A stretch of 64,000 nucleotides of DNA from Bolinopsis microptera (GCF_026151205.1 NC_087081.1:11347113-11411112), one strand, 5' to 3'. Shown: positions 1 through 33,539, numbered from the stretch's first letter. The notes: generated from the letters alone by a model not told the origin. Numbers and translations: made by a program.

Positions 1-1071
1 ACTTTTGATTGCTGAACTTGTTGAGACAGTGTTCTTATCTTCTACTGATTTAACTTGACTGCAAACTAAACTGTTCCTGATAAAATGACGTTCGTTTGGC
101 GTTTTATTTCTCGAGCTTTCTCTCTGAATTCTGCTACCAGTTTTCAAAGTTCTACTCTCCGGTCCAGGGTTCGATCAGGTGTCAGATAAACATTTTTGAA
201 AATCGTGCTATTGAGCTCCTTCAATTTTATCAAAAGATCTGCCAATGTGGTTGAACTGTTCAATACGACCTTGACAGGCCTGGAAATGTCACTACTATGC
301 TTTTTCCCAATCCTCTCTGCCTCAAAAAAGCCTCAATCGATGAGAACCAGTGTACTCCAGGGTACACGTACGACACGTACCCTAGTTCGACAGGCACCAA
401 GAAAACAACAGTTTCAAGAAAACAACAATTTTATTTAGCATCAGTTATAGCAAACATGACAGTATTTATATAAAACTAGCAGAACCTTTTGCACATGTCT
501 TACGGGACTAGGAGTAGTTAGAGGGTGGCCAGAAGGAGTATAACTGTTACAAATATACGTCAATAAGAATCCATGGTGATACGGGAGAGTGCAGACCGCG
601 ACCGTGAGGTTTACGCACCCAGTACCCACCCTTTCCTCCTGAATTCTTGATTGTATAGATATTTATGCAAACGTGGTCATTTATACTAGTTTGACACGTA
701 CCGTTGTTCGACAGGGGTGATTTCTGGCGAACTTAAGTTGTCCAACAGCTATAGCTCTATAGAGTATGTGGTTCAAGGACCAGACAGCAACATGCACACT
801 CGCACAGTTTTAAATATACTGTTTTATGCAGTATATTTATGCACGTTTACTGCACTTGCGTTCCACAGAACGAATGATTTTCCTCGTATCAAGGCTTATT
901 ATACAAAAACCGGTTTTGTGCAAAAATATATGCCAGTTTGCTCACTACACAGGTCCTATACACACATACAAGGTAAATTCGATGAATTTCATTGGTCTTA
1001 GAATAGATAAAGGGAGTCATTAGGTTTCCTCGATATCCTAATGAATTCTAGTAATTTACCACATATTGTAG
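1..1071. other. No gene recognised
   Basis: Only short, uninformative open frames occur here. The motif CGACACGTAC followed by a CTAGT-like tail near 370-392 resembles motifs repeated near 35.5-36.1 kb, so part of this stretch may be repeat-derived. I see no exon with homology I recognise. Confidence 0.5.
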
Positions 1072-1779
1072 TACAGGGTGGCCCATATGTAACTACCCGC
1101 ACGCAACCCTTTAATAACTCACGTAATTCGATTAAGAATTGCTTACAATTTTCAGAGAATATAGGATATGGGTCGAACTTAGATTTGCTGAAAATTTCAT
1201 AAAATTTCATCGATTACAGAGGGTGTGGCACGCCACACGCCACAGTGAGCGTTATTAGGCGGTACCGAGCGGCGAGCATGTTGGGGGATGACGATCTGAT
1301 CACTTTAAGTGAATACTTATTATGACATTCCTTAAAATCAAAGAAATTTGCGTTATAGTGCTTCGGTTGCTGTCCTATGAGCAGGTTCCAACCAATCAGG
1401 CCATTGATTGAGTGAAGAAATCACAGATTAAGTGCCGGGATCATGTATCCGCCAGATCTTATAATGGTCATTAATCGGCTTAGTTGTAAACAACCAACTT
1501 CAGATTTTAGGAAAGCAATTCAATTATCAAACCAAATGTGTCTGGAAATTTAGGAGTTTCTAACTCAAAACGTTCTCATTTTATGGTGACAACTGACAAT
1601 AGAGAAAAAGAGGGAGTGGCGTGCAACACCCTCTGTAATTGATGAAATTTTACGACATTTTCAGGAAATCTAAGTTTGACCAATATCTATATTCTCTGTA
1701 ATTTTTAAGCAATTCTATTACGAATTACGTGAGTTATTAAAGGGTTGCGTGTGGGTAGTTAATTCTGGGCCACCCTGTA
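1072..1779. mobile_element. Tc1/mariner-like MITE with long terminal inverted repeats
   Basis: The left end (TACAGGGTGGCCCA) and right end (TGGGCCACCCTGTA) are inverted copies, and the match continues inward for about 150 bp with scattered differences. The ends sit on TA dinucleotides, as expected for Tc1/mariner-type target duplication. The roughly 400-bp interior has no transposase frame, so this is a non-autonomous element. A second element with similar outer ends (CAGGGTGG) lies at 46103-46873. Confidence 0.8.
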
Positions 1780-2640
1780 CTTAGTTCTTGCCGCATGTCA
1801 ATCAGGTTTTACCACTTCAAAACTGGTTTCGCTTCGACTTACTTTTTGTAAAAGGCGCAAGATTATTTAACCCTAATTCATGTCAAGGAGACCTGGCTTT
1901 GTCGCGCGCAATGTTTTTATTTCGCGCGCGCAACCATGTGTTGTCTCTAGCTCAGCTGGATGCATGGATCTGTGTCGTGGCAAATTTTAGCCTGATCTGG
2001 GTTAGCACTAGCTGCTAGTGACTAGCATGAAGCATCCACGAGTAATTTGAATTTAGAATTTAGAGGTAATTTGAATTCTTCGGACATTGTCGAGGGCAAG
2101 GATAGACTCGATATTAGATAATAATAAAGTTACCATTTAACTTTAATAGGTGGAGTGTATGGGGGAAGTATACGATGCAGAGGTCTCCTTGGCGGCACCT
2201 TTCGATCCCAAGAACCTGAGAGTTAAAGGCATTTACGAATAAAACGCCACTGCTTGAACACTAAAACAATCAATACTTTTTTGACTATGAGATTTGTGGA
2301 ACTCGAGAGTATTATGGCTCGGTATCGTAGAGGTATTATGTAGCTTGTTAGGACTTAATAAATTTAACTTTATCTGTGTTATTAGGAAATCGAACTAGAA
2401 TTTTATGATAACTTCATACTTATCGAAACAATTTGTGAATGTAATTAATGTAGATTTCAGTAACAGTTAAAAAAGTATATTTCAGATATATTTGCTAAAG
2501 TAGCTAAACGTTTAACTTATTTGCTAATTTCTGTACCTCGATTATATTTATGGATTTATTAATCAATACTTTTATACTGGGATGAATAGAAGCGAAATTT
2601 TTATGAGAATATAAATAAACTGTTTTTTATTATTTTTATT
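1780..2640. other. Non-coding, nothing recognised
   Basis: No convincing exon. At the right edge, the minus strand contains AATAAA-type polyadenylation signals (TTTATT on the plus strand near 2553 and 2629-2642). They lie just beyond the stop codon of the exon at 2687-3102 and probably end that transcript. Confidence 0.5.
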
Positions 2641-2686
2641 ATTTTTATACCATATTAAATTAATTTACATGATGAGTCTTTTTTCG

Positions 2687-3102
2687 TCAATAGTGTATGC
2701 AATCTTCTCCACTTTCTGATGGTGGACTTGGCATAAATCCAATTGTTCGATATTCGGGAACAATCTCTTCAATCAGCGACGAAGGAGGTCTCGGCAAATC
2801 ACCGTCCGGCAACATGGCAGAAATATTCAAATCATCACTTTTTGATGACCCAACATCAATATGTTTTTGATCAGAAACACAACTAGTCATACTTTGACTA
2901 GACTTCCGTGATAAACTTCTGAAAAGTTTTGTGAAGGAGCCACTGGTACTTTTGAAGGACCCATGATTTCCTGCGTCTTCTCGGGCTGAAGCGTTACTGT
3001 TAGGCGGGGGTTGTGTGAATTTTCCCTTTTGTTTTGACTTTATTTCATCGTGGGAGGAGGGGCTGTCGGATGGTTGACTGTCCACATTATATACTCCTGT
3101 TT
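2687..3102 (-). CDS. Terminal coding exon of unknown protein; possible alternative last exon of FoxJ1
   Basis: An open frame follows a good acceptor (TTGTTACAG, minus strand) and runs about 138 codons to a TGA. There is no in-frame ATG near its start, so it must be joined to an upstream exon. The product is Ser/Pro-rich and hydrophilic (LFRSLSRKSSQS, LPRPPSSLIEEIVPEYRTI), with no domain I recognise. The exon needs one base from the preceding exon. FoxJ1 exon 9 (4758-4828) ends with exactly one base over, so splicing to this exon would be in frame (LIVK-E-TGVYNV). No canonical AATAAA lies on the minus strand between the FoxJ1 stop and this exon, whereas several follow it. It could instead belong to a separate small gene. 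Confidence 0.55.
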
Positions 3103-4459
3103 CTGTAACAAGATGTTGGTTATTTTAACTTTAAGGTTCGACTATTACTGGACTTTTATGTTTTATGACGTCACATCTTCTTGCTAGTCGGCGTGTAAAA
3201 CTTATAACTTTAATTATGACTCCAGAATTTTAGAAATATGAAACAAAGGTGAATAATAATTACTATTACAAATAGGAAATGTGTTAGGTGAATGATGTTA
3301 AGCTCATACTTGCAACTGAACTCTTTCTTCTACTTCTAGTATTATGTTGGAAGAACCCCATAACCAAGGATTTGGTACGTAAAAAACGAAGTTTAACTCG
3401 TTGATTAAAACTATTCAGCCAAATGAACAGCATTAAGTCATACTACCGTAACAAATACACTACGTTCTGTTGACTCGCAGTTGCACGTGCAAATTTGACG
3501 GCACGCGTCATGGTAACAGCAAAAGCCACTATAAAAATCCAGAATATTTTGTATTCAATATTCTTAGGTTGACAACATGACATTTCCTACTTTAGACTGT
3601 CGTAGCTGGCTTTAGAAAATCCCACTGTATAACTCGAAGTGATAGGCTAGAGAATCTTGTTCTACATGACGGTCAACAATTTCAACAAGCATGGCAAAAT
3701 AAAACGCCGCAAATTTTAAAATGAACTAGTAAATAATTGAATGTAAGAAATAATGAACAAGCAAAAACTTTTGACATAGTATAATTTTGTAATTTTCAAA
3801 TAAACACATGCTCATCATGCCTGGAATTAAATAAAATATGGCAATTAAACGAATTGTACAATCAATTAATTAATTAATTGTACAATTAAACGAATTGTAC
3901 AGGTTTCACAAGAATTAACGCAATATTAAAATGTGGAATCGAGCCGAGAATAGATAAGAATGCTCATAATAATATTGTTTCATCCTCATTGTTCATATTG
4001 CGTTAATACTTGTACTTTCTTCCCTTGTAATTATCGGCCAACATCAAAGTTATATTACTTAAGTTTCCTCTGCAAACAAAAATTGTATTCTACATTCTGT
4101 ATTAGATAAAAAATGATAATTTGCTTTTTGTTTTTCATGCCCCTGGATGTTCTTGTTAATAATATAAGCAAACGGACTTCTTGTCCGTTCGCGTTAGCAT
4201 GACAGAGTACTTTTACTAACATGTATCCATATTTCATAATTGTGCGGAACGTCTGGCATGGCAGTTACAGATAATACCTATTATATATATGGTAATATAC
4301 TGCAACTCCTTCAGAACAATCACTATCAACAACAACAATCCACTAACAACAATAAGTCCCCTAATAAACCGCCTTACTGAAACGTAACCTTCCCAAAAAC
4401 AAATACAACTCCACCTATGAAAGAGCACCTCTATTGAAATCATATCAAATTTATAATCA
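3103..4459. other. 3' flank or UTR of FoxJ1 / intron before the 2687-3102 exon
   Basis: I find no exon here. Two weak minus-strand open frames (near 4055-4518) overlap the FoxJ1 end and look accidental. The stretch contains a short AT-rich duplicated palindromic segment (3842-3900). An ATTAAA variant polyadenylation signal on the minus strand lies near 3207. Confidence 0.5.
3842..3900. repeat. AT-rich direct repeat with palindromic centre
   Basis: An 18-bp block (CAATTAAACGAATTGTAC) occurs at 3842-3859 and again at 3883-3900. Between them is a run of TTAA units, so the region can fold as a hairpin. It may be a small palindromic insertion. Confidence 0.7.
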
Positions 4460-8567
<4,108 letters not shown>

Positions 8568-10303
8568 CAGCCCTAATTAGCAGCTAGTTAGTTAATTGGT
8601 TACATCAAAGGAGTTTTTAATGAGTTTATTAACCAGCCTTAATTAGTTGATTATGATTATATCTGTTATCTTCCAGCCCTGGTACTGGCTGATGTAATGT
8701 TTACTAGCCTAACAATATGTATTGGTGTGTTTAGATAATTCTGAGTTGTCACTTAATCAGTGTAGTAAATAAAATATAACCTGAGTAGATAAACACACGG
8801 TCACAAACAGATTTGGAAATATTAGTCCGGCTATGCAGTATGCAGGACCCTCTGCCTCTTACGATTACTAGTTTTAAATCACATGGTTTGGCACAATCGA
8901 ACAAGGAAATATTAGCTTTTGAAAAGCAACAAACAAATTGTTGTGGGCAGTGTATCGCAATATAGGATAGGTCGGTAACTGCTAAAATCGTACCAATACA
9001 CAGTTCAGAACCACAAAACTGTGATACATAAAGAAATAAAGCTTGAACCTTGACACGAGTTTAGCTTTCAATTCACCTTCATTGTTAAAAACTACCTCAT
9101 AAAACTGACTTCATATGCTTGAATACGAGCCGACACGAATATTACTTTCACCGTACACTACTCTTAAAACTACCACAAAACAGAGTTCATATGCTCAAAG
9201 ACTGACCATACTTTTCAATGATTTGACGGACCAACAATTTAAAACTTGCCGTTATATTAAAAACAAGTTATGATTGTGTCGCGAGTGAGAGCGCTGATGC
9301 AATAAGCACTCGAATTGATTCTTGCTTGGTCGAACACATCACAGACTTTGCTTGCCATGCTGAAGTATAAAACTCTGGGGCAGGGCTGCAGTTACTTTTC
9401 CTTTACATGCTTATAATCTAATGGATCGGCTTTTAAAACCGCCGATAGTATGTTTGGTCAACGTTCGTGAAGCCGGATGAAAGAAAACACGAGGAATCGA
9501 TTGCAAGTGCATAATTGCGTGGAAAACGGAAAGAGACTGTACAAAAGGGAAGTTTGATAAGCATATTGATCGATGTTAATCAATGCTGCACAAAGATAAT
9601 CCTGTGCAACATTCCATTTATAACGGACAATAACAGGAAAAGTTTTGAAGATGGACTTTGTTAATAAATGGAATTGATAAATAACTTCTTAGCTGATGAC
9701 AAATCATTTGAGCCTATGATCATAATATGATATGAGAGTAAATTTGAAAAAATAAGATTATTGATTATAATCCTGAACTTATTAGTATTATTAGAATTCG
9801 ATTCGCAAGTATGTAAAATTCAAACTTCAAGTGACGGTGGCGACTACATAATTTTAATTTCTGGCGATAGCTTTTGCAAGAAATCGAATCTTAACTTCAA
9901 AATCCGTTAGTATTACGTAAAAACTAATGACGTAATTTACGAAGTTATATGTGCAATCTGAATCATCGCCTATATTAAACAAAGTCTAGACACTCAATGT
10001 TCAATATGGGGACCCATGTGAATTGGGGTCGAATTTGTCATGGAAACCATCAATTTGAACTCAATAAAACTCGCTACACTGAAACTTTGTGAGTGATGGA
10101 AGCAAGTTCACTTCAACAAATCAGAAAATTCGATCGACCACTTCAAAGCCATAAGATCGATCGTAAAATATGTTCAATTCTGCGGTCGTTATGGATACGG
10201 GTAACAATGCTAAGTAAGCTAATTCGTTGTATGACATGAACCGTTAGGTAAGCGCAACAAAACCTTGATAAGGTATTATAGTTCACAGGTGTGTTCCGGG
10301 GTT

Positions 10304-10317
10304 GTTGCCTGGGTGAC
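10304..10317. promoter_or_regulatory. Possible RFX X-box-like site upstream of FoxJ1
   Basis: GTTGCC-TG-GGTGAC fits the relaxed X-box layout (GTNRCC, 0-3 spacer, RGNNAC) bound by RFX factors. RFX factors co-regulate ciliary genes and FoxJ1. The site is about 1.7 kb upstream of the FoxJ1 start. A match of this quality is expected by chance in long DNA, so the call is weak. Confidence 0.2.
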
Positions 10318-12207
10318 CTAGGCTTGATTCCGTCACAGAAGTGACATTGACACAGCTTATAATTATGGTCTCTAGCTAATCCCTGGGTATTCGGGTGATA
10401 CCGTGATCATCCTAAATGTCAGAGTTATCAGGTGGCTATAATAATATAACGAATGCCTGAGTGCCAAATTTGAAACGAAATTACCTGCTTATTGCTTGAA
10501 ATGAACTTTGGCCAACAGGGCGGCACATAAATGTGCGACATTTTCAGGGCGACACTTAGTCGTGCGATGGTCAACTGATAAATAAACCATTCACCCGATC
10601 ATTAGCTCGTAGAAATACTGTCTGAGCTTCCAAATATGAATTCAACATTAAATACAAATAACATGTGAATGAAACCAACTCCTAAGCATTGGCACAATGC
10701 CATTATCAACTCTCAATGATTGCCGAAATGGCGAACAACTACCCTGACGGTGACAAATTGAATTTTGTGCCCGAAATAGCGACTCGCAGCCCCTCATTAT
10801 TCACCATATCTTCTCGAACTTGAGGTGAGAGTTCTAGAGATTTTAAATATGGATATCAAATTTCCAGTTACGGACAATGGTCAAGTTTAGGGACCCTTGT
10901 TAACAGCTAAGGAGAGGATCTTTAGTACTTCTTCATTTCAACATATAATAGAGGCTTATCTTGGATGGTTGCCAGGATTGTAGTTGGATACTATAGCAGG
11001 ACATTTTTATGGTTTCAGAATATTGTCCTTCTTTGGGAGTCATGTATTTTATAATTCTATTGGAGATGATCAAATGAAACAAAATATGGTTCAAGGTCAA
11101 GGATAGCCATTAGCCAATGAAAAGCTATCAATGTAATGAACAAATCACTGAGTGTGTTCTTTAATGACATTGTTACATTGATAGCCCGCATTTGTTACTT
11201 GGATTATTATACAGGCTTTGTAATCCTAAACCGTAAGTTGAAATCGATCATTCATGACTCAGACTGTGCAGCAAAGCGCTGATCACTTGCTTAGACTGAT
11301 TTCTGTAAACAAAATTTTAAATGACGTTATAATTTAAATAATATCTCACTCTTTAGATAATATGTTGTTCAATGATAAAATCGTATAGCACTTGAGTTCA
11401 TTTCATATCTCAATAAATGAATTATGAAAGGTAGAAACTAGAAACAAAGTGATGAACAAAGAGACAAAGTGATGAACACAGTGAAATCATGAAATACTCA
11501 AATACTGTCCCTAGTTTTTAGTTTGATATTTATCCCAAATATATTAAAGTTACATTTCCATTTGTCTGTTGTATTTCAAGTTTTATAACTATTAGGGCCG
11601 ACGAAGATAGCAAAAACATTCAAGAACAGATGCACGAAACGTTCTTGAACTTACATATTTCTGCAACTGAATGAGTCAACCAACTATTACGTTAATTTAG
11701 TAGCTTCATGGAACGTACTTTGGTCATGTTACCACAAAATTTTGAGAATTGAATAACAAATAAACAAAACATACCAAACTGTAAACAAATGCTGAATATC
11801 TATTGTAGTTTAATAGAAGCATCATCAGAAGCTGGTCAGTGAAAATGCTAAATATCAAATAGTCTGTTTTATGTAATTCTATTCATGCGGTTTCGGATCC
11901 GAAATTTTGCGTTGAATCCAAACTTTGTTATCCACGAATCGTACCTCGTCTGTGTTTTGTGATACTTAAAGATGGTGTTTTTCTTTTCTCATGTATATTG
12001 TATGAACGTAACTAAGATCTTCAAATGAAGAGGAGAATGTGCAAAAGATATAAGGTAAATTAACCAGTTTTAAAATAAATATTGATGCTCACCCGCAATT
12101 AAATGGGACGCTTTTATATTATTTAGCATTTCATATTTTTTTTCATCAGAAGAAAGTAAATGCGCAATCTTGCAAATTTCAGATGAAAATTCCTCAAATA
12201 ACATATA

Positions 12208-12280
12208 ACAGCAGCTGAGGAGAAACATTTTCAGTAAATTGAGTCAATTTTAACTGGCAATGTTTCTCCTCAGCTGCTGT
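12208..12280. other. Near-perfect 73-bp hairpin (miRNA-precursor-like or tiny palindromic element)
   Basis: Two 22-nt arms (12208-12229 and 12259-12280) are perfectly complementary and begin and end with ACAGCAGC and GCTGCTGT. The 29-nt loop is itself partly self-complementary (AGTAAATTGA against TCAATTTTAACT), so the whole segment can fold to a tiny apical loop. Flanking CATAT sequences extend pairing a few bases. No coding frame is associated with it. Confidence 0.6.
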
Positions 12281-12563
12281 AATATGAGTAAATGGAACTT
12301 AGTACTCCTACTATATGACTGATCATGATATTACAACAGGTGCCTTTCGAACTATTGCTCTATTCTGGTCTAAATCTAATACATAATTGCAACTCTGCTA
12401 ATGTTATAAATGTATCAAACCGTCTTTCCGGACGGCAAACAAAAATTGACACTGACACAAGCCCAGCTATTGACAAAATTGATCGCACTAAAAGTGAAAA
12501 AGTTGCACCAACTCCGACAGGTTGCTGTTAAATAGTGCACAAGCTGGGATCTCTTATTGCCGG

Positions 12564-12742
12564 CACGTGACCTACACTCTAACCTCCTACTGGTCAACTC
12601 CAGCACGTGACATTTGCACGCCGCGCGCTGGATGGCCACATACTCCACGTGACCTCCCTGAGTTTGTATTAGAAAGTAACGATCAAGTAGCACGTGTGCT
12701 ACCTCATTGCAGCCAATCTATGCACTCTGCACACCCCACGTG
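12564..12742. promoter_or_regulatory. Cluster of five CACGTG E-boxes
   Basis: CACGTG occurs at 12564, 12604, 12646, 12691 and 12737. Four are followed by AC (CACGTGAC), the form bound by USF/MITF/TFEB-type bHLH-zip factors. Spacing is 40, 42, 45 and 46 bp, close to four helical turns. A CCAAT motif (GCAGCCAATC) lies near 12711. The intervening sequence is not an obvious tandem repeat. I infer an enhancer or promoter; which gene it serves is unknown. Confidence 0.45.
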
Positions 12743-14106
12743 ACGGGCTCTCAGCGAATAAGAGATCTCGATAACTGTGCGATAGATGCTAGCTTATTGC
12801 TTGGCCGATCATGCAGCAGTTAAAAGAAAGATTTACAAGCTAGTCCAGGTGGGTCGGGACAAGTTATTTTCATTCTTGCTTGCTACAAGCACAGTGCAGG
12901 ACTTTTAACATATCCCAACAATCGCTTTTAAACAACTTGCGAACATATGATTATTGTTCGTATGGGAAAGCCAATCAATAGATATCACTTTTTCTTCTAC
13001 CTTGGGATAAGACGTGGCATTACTTCGACTTAGTATGAATAATTTAAAGACTTTTCGTTAGCGTTGTAGGCCGTAATATTATTTAAGACCACAGCATATC
13101 GGCTCCAGAATTTGTATGTACAGTAGTAATCTACGGAAAATTTCTGAATATTCGTGAGTACGTATAGTAACTTTAACAAAATAAAATGAGTTCAAGGACA
13201 CCGAACTGGTTCATAGGCCACCATGTGTTTTTAGTTTTGTTCTTACAAGAACTGAAATTTCACGAGAATTGCAATTTCACGAGAACTGCAATTTCACGTG
13301 TAGCAGTAGTAGTGGGAGTAGCACCAATGTTCTCCAGAAAAAGAGAAAACGTTAAGTTTTCATTGTAAACAACAATAAAATGGGTATTTGTAAGAAAGTC
13401 GTAAAATAACTTTACCATTTACAAAAAGATCAAACAAGAATTTTAATGTACAGTAGTAAGAACATTTAAAACATATCAAAATCAGTCAACGGTAAAAACA
13501 GGACTTAAACTCTTCTACTAGAAAGGAAAATCAGTTGTCAGCATCAAAAATTTTTCAACATTAAGAAAATGAATTCCTCAAGTTAAAATGTCTATTAGAA
13601 GTAAAAACAATTGGACAGGAAATTCGGGGTAGTTCCTTTGGATCAGTTTAAATGGAATTACTTAGCAGATCCTTCTTAAATACAACGATTAGGCTTTCAT
13701 TGACATGATACGGAAAAACCCTCTTCAACAGTAGGACATAAAATATGAAATCGATTGCAAAACTGGATCAGTTGCTACGGTCAATAAAATCAATAAAAAC
13801 GAGATAAAAACTCTCACGAGATATTCTAATAATTATAATAATAATGATTACACGTATTTATAGTTAAAATCGGTGTATTTACATCGACGACGATTATAAT
13901 CTCGTTAATAATCTGTGACCGAAAAGCAATCTTTAGGTCAAACTCTTCCACGATTCGACTGACTGAATTATTAAAACGATCAAATAACGCCCCGAGTAAT
14001 CTAGCTGTTTTACACTGAACAACGTCAATACAGGCAATACTCAATATTGACCCCAATCTAGTCATTTTCTTTGAAGATGAGATGTTTTCTTCTGCTGAGA
14101 ATCGAC

Positions 14107-30607
<16,501 letters not shown>

Positions 30608-31251
30608 TTCTACTTAAAGGTAAATATGGTTATAAATATATCATTCACACTTAACTGAAATTTAATTCAAGTAAGTACAGATAAATTACACAAATCACTG
30701 TATTAATATACAAATTTTCATCAGTGCAGCAGTTGCATGTGGGTCAAGCGCGATGCCACGCCGTGCCTAAGCAGCAAAAGACTTATAAATAAAATTTTTT
30801 AACATACTCTGTTCTGCCAATCAGTTCTGACTGTTGACATTCTTTAAATTTGATAAAATTTATTTTTGTATCTCAAAAATGATGTTGAGATTTTGATATG
30901 ACATAGAATTATACTTATTCCCGTACAGCCTAAGTATGCGCGTTTGGAGAACTATGAACATGCTAGCTTTTTTATTTTGTTAGTCGGGCGACATCGTGGG
31001 TTGCAATGAGCTGGACCTAACAAGTTTTTTATATCGGATGTCTACTTATATTTATTATGATATCATTATTTATTGTAATGGCAACAAAATTAAAATTTTG
31101 TTTTACCTAAATTTTGTTATACTTAGTTTCATGGTTAAGTCTGCTTGAGTCTGTGTTGGACCTGATTTTGTCAGTAGTAGTGTCGAGATTTGAACATAAT
31201 CTGGTCTGAACCTCTATATATCATGCAATATGACTAAAAATTGAATCAACA
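30608..31251. other. AKT upstream region
   Basis: This holds the AKT promoter or 5' UTR, since the ATG is at 30607 on the minus strand. I see no distinct TATA box or other motif that I would call. Confidence 0.4.
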
Positions 31252-31948
31252 TTGTTATTTTTAATGTATCTAATACATTTTTTGGAGGAGATCGGGGAGA
31301 AACCTCACTTCGAAGCGACTAGAGTCGGTTGGAAGAGGCCATGTAGTACGGCTATCCGACCAGTCAAGATCACCGTCCCAAGCTCAACAGCGGTTCATCA
31401 GATTCTGATGAAAACAGGGAGACTGAGGGAGACGCACAAAGATGTATGGATATGTCCAGACAGATCCAGTGAAGAACGAGCAACAAGGAAGCATCTGGTC
31501 ACTGACCTGAAGAAGAAGAGGGCGGAACAGACTCATCTCGACCACTACATCCGGTACGGGAAGGTATGTAGCCGTGATAAGAAGTCATCATGAGTTACAC
31601 TCTCGGACACTGATCAGTATATGAAGGAGTGATGATTATTTTAAGAATTTCAGACGTTATCTGTATTTAAGAGACAACTATATATTTTGAATATTTTATT
31701 ATTTGATTGTTTCACACTTATCATATTTCATAATTTTATTACTAGGTGGAGGTGATGTTATTGAGACTTTGGGCGGCCATAAAACTCCTGTTTTGAAAGT
31801 TGTCCTCTGTACTTGTTTCACTGACCCACGCTTTATAGCATTTATACATTTCGGCCCATTTTATATGTTTGTTCGACTTGCTGTACATTTGTATATTTGC
31901 TATTTTGTAAAAGTTTCAAATCAAATCAAAATCAAATCATCACAATAA
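31252..31948 (+). mobile_element. LINE fragment with ORF1-like frame
   Basis: A 113-codon frame (31252-31593) contains RPVKITVPSSTAVHQIL, ICPDRSSEERATRKHL and LKKKRAEQ. This pattern resembles the C-terminal region of invertebrate LINE ORF1-type proteins (IRPVKV..., DRT..ER...L...LK). It is followed by about 350 non-coding bp that end in an AAATC-rich run (near 31918-31943), like a LINE 3' tail. It is probably a truncated or rearranged copy. Confidence 0.5.
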
Positions 31949-33141
31949 CCAAATATTTAATCTCATGTGGGATTCACTCCGTCTGATCTCATTCCATCTA
32001 ATGAATCATGTGACTGTTGACATTACTATTGGTATTATGAAATAAAATAAGTATTTATATCCTGCTCATATGATTAACCAACAACACAAGGAAGGTGGTT
32101 AACCATGTCAGAGCGGCTGACTGTGAGTGATGTGAGCAAATGTGTAAAAGTGAACAAAGTATAACTCATCATAAGGCAAAGACAAAATTAAAACATACTG
32201 TATTGTAAACCACACTAAACTAAATAGTCCTAATATCAACAAAAAGCAGCACACAAAAAGCATTCATTAGGAGAGTCGAATTTCTTTGGAGACAAAATGA
32301 ATCTCTCCAGGACTTCTAGCCAACTAGAAATATTAGAAAATAAAGACTCTGCAAACATCTCAGAGAACTGATACCACCTTAAACTCTTAAAGAATAAAGA
32401 GGGATGATCCTGGACCCCGAAATCCACCACATTGCTGTGCTTTCAGAGGTACCAATGTGGCAGGAAACCAGGGCTCATGCTGCCGCTGAGCTAAAGCAGT
32501 AGAGGGGAGGCGGCTTCTCTGGGATCTTTCACATCCTGAAGCAGACCAACACTATGTCCCAACACACTGGTGTTGGGATGTCTGCCCCCGGGTCAATAAA
32601 GTAGTCAAGCATCATGATGCTATAACGTTAAGCATTCACAACCAGCAGATGTGGGAACTCCCACGAAGGACCGATTCAGATCTAAAGAGACAAATTGCAC
32701 AATCGGAAAGTAGACTTGAATTTTTTTATGTAATTTATAAAGAGTATGTTATTGCCCACGTTAAGGGGCCTGTTAATAATTAACTAAATTATTAGCTATT
32801 TTAGATTTAATAATAATAATCCAAGAATATTTATCAGCACTTAGCACTATTAATATGAGTTTCACAGCACTAATAATAAGAGTTTCAAATTGAACTGGAA
32901 TTGGGCTGTGCAGCCACACAAAACACGATAGTCTTCATATTGTGTGCAAAGAGATCTGAATATAATAATAATAATATATCCATCGACATAACTTTGGTCA
33001 AAGTATGTAGTATACATAAATCAAAGTTCTGAACGTGTACGTGCAAAAATTACATACAATATAATATATCGTCAAATACAATCATTACCATTTTGTAGCT
33101 TGTATAATGTTGTAGAATGCAGGTCTATGTTAATTGTTATA
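31949..33141. other. Non-coding, likely old repeat DNA
   Basis: No exon recognised. A GC-richer block near 32440-32600 contrasts with its surroundings and may be a repeat remnant. Confidence 0.4.
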
Positions 33142-33149
33142 GTGGTAGC

Positions 33150-33519
33150 CAGTGGCGTAACGTTGCCTGTTGGCGCCCCCCCCCCCCCCGAAAAAGCGCC
33201 CCCTGTTGGCACCCCTCCCCTTTTGGTGCCCCTCTCTTAAATCGAACAAATTAGAATTAGGTGATTTTAGAGGATACGCCGGTAAAATCTTTTAAAAAGT
33301 GTGTATCTAGAGCAAAACGCGCAAAGCGCGCGCCGCCGATATTAGGGATACGTAACATGTATCAACGCCCCCCTAAAACGGCGCCCCCTGTTAACCGGTG
33401 ATACTCGTAAAATATTTGTTCCAAACTCAGCGCGCGTCCTGGTAGGTTATAAACCTACAACCCCCACACTCCACAGTGGGGTCAGCGGGGCCCTTCGTTC
33501 GGATCGTGTTACGCCACCG
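33150..33519. mobile_element. Non-autonomous hAT-like element
   Basis: The left end CAGTGGCGTAACG and the right end GTTACGCCACCG form short inverted repeats. The flanks are 8-bp near-identical duplications (GTGGTAGC at 33142-33149 and ATGGTAGC at 33520-33527), as in hAT insertion. Internal blocks (GGCGCCCCC runs, ACGCCGGTAAAAT, GTGTATCTAGAGCAAAAC) match the element at 50197-50501. Confidence 0.8.
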
Positions 33520-33539
33520 ATGGTAGCGTGAATCAATTG

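Larger units (their letters stand above)
8568..14106. other. Intergenic region between AKT (3' end) and FoxJ1 (5' end)
   Basis: About 5.5 kb without a convincing exon. It should hold the FoxJ1 promoter and the AKT 3' UTR, since both genes are on the minus strand. Notable contents are listed separately: an X-box-like site near 10304, a hairpin at 12208-12280 and a CACGTG cluster at 12564-12742. The rest is AT-rich and unremarkable. Confidence 0.6.
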
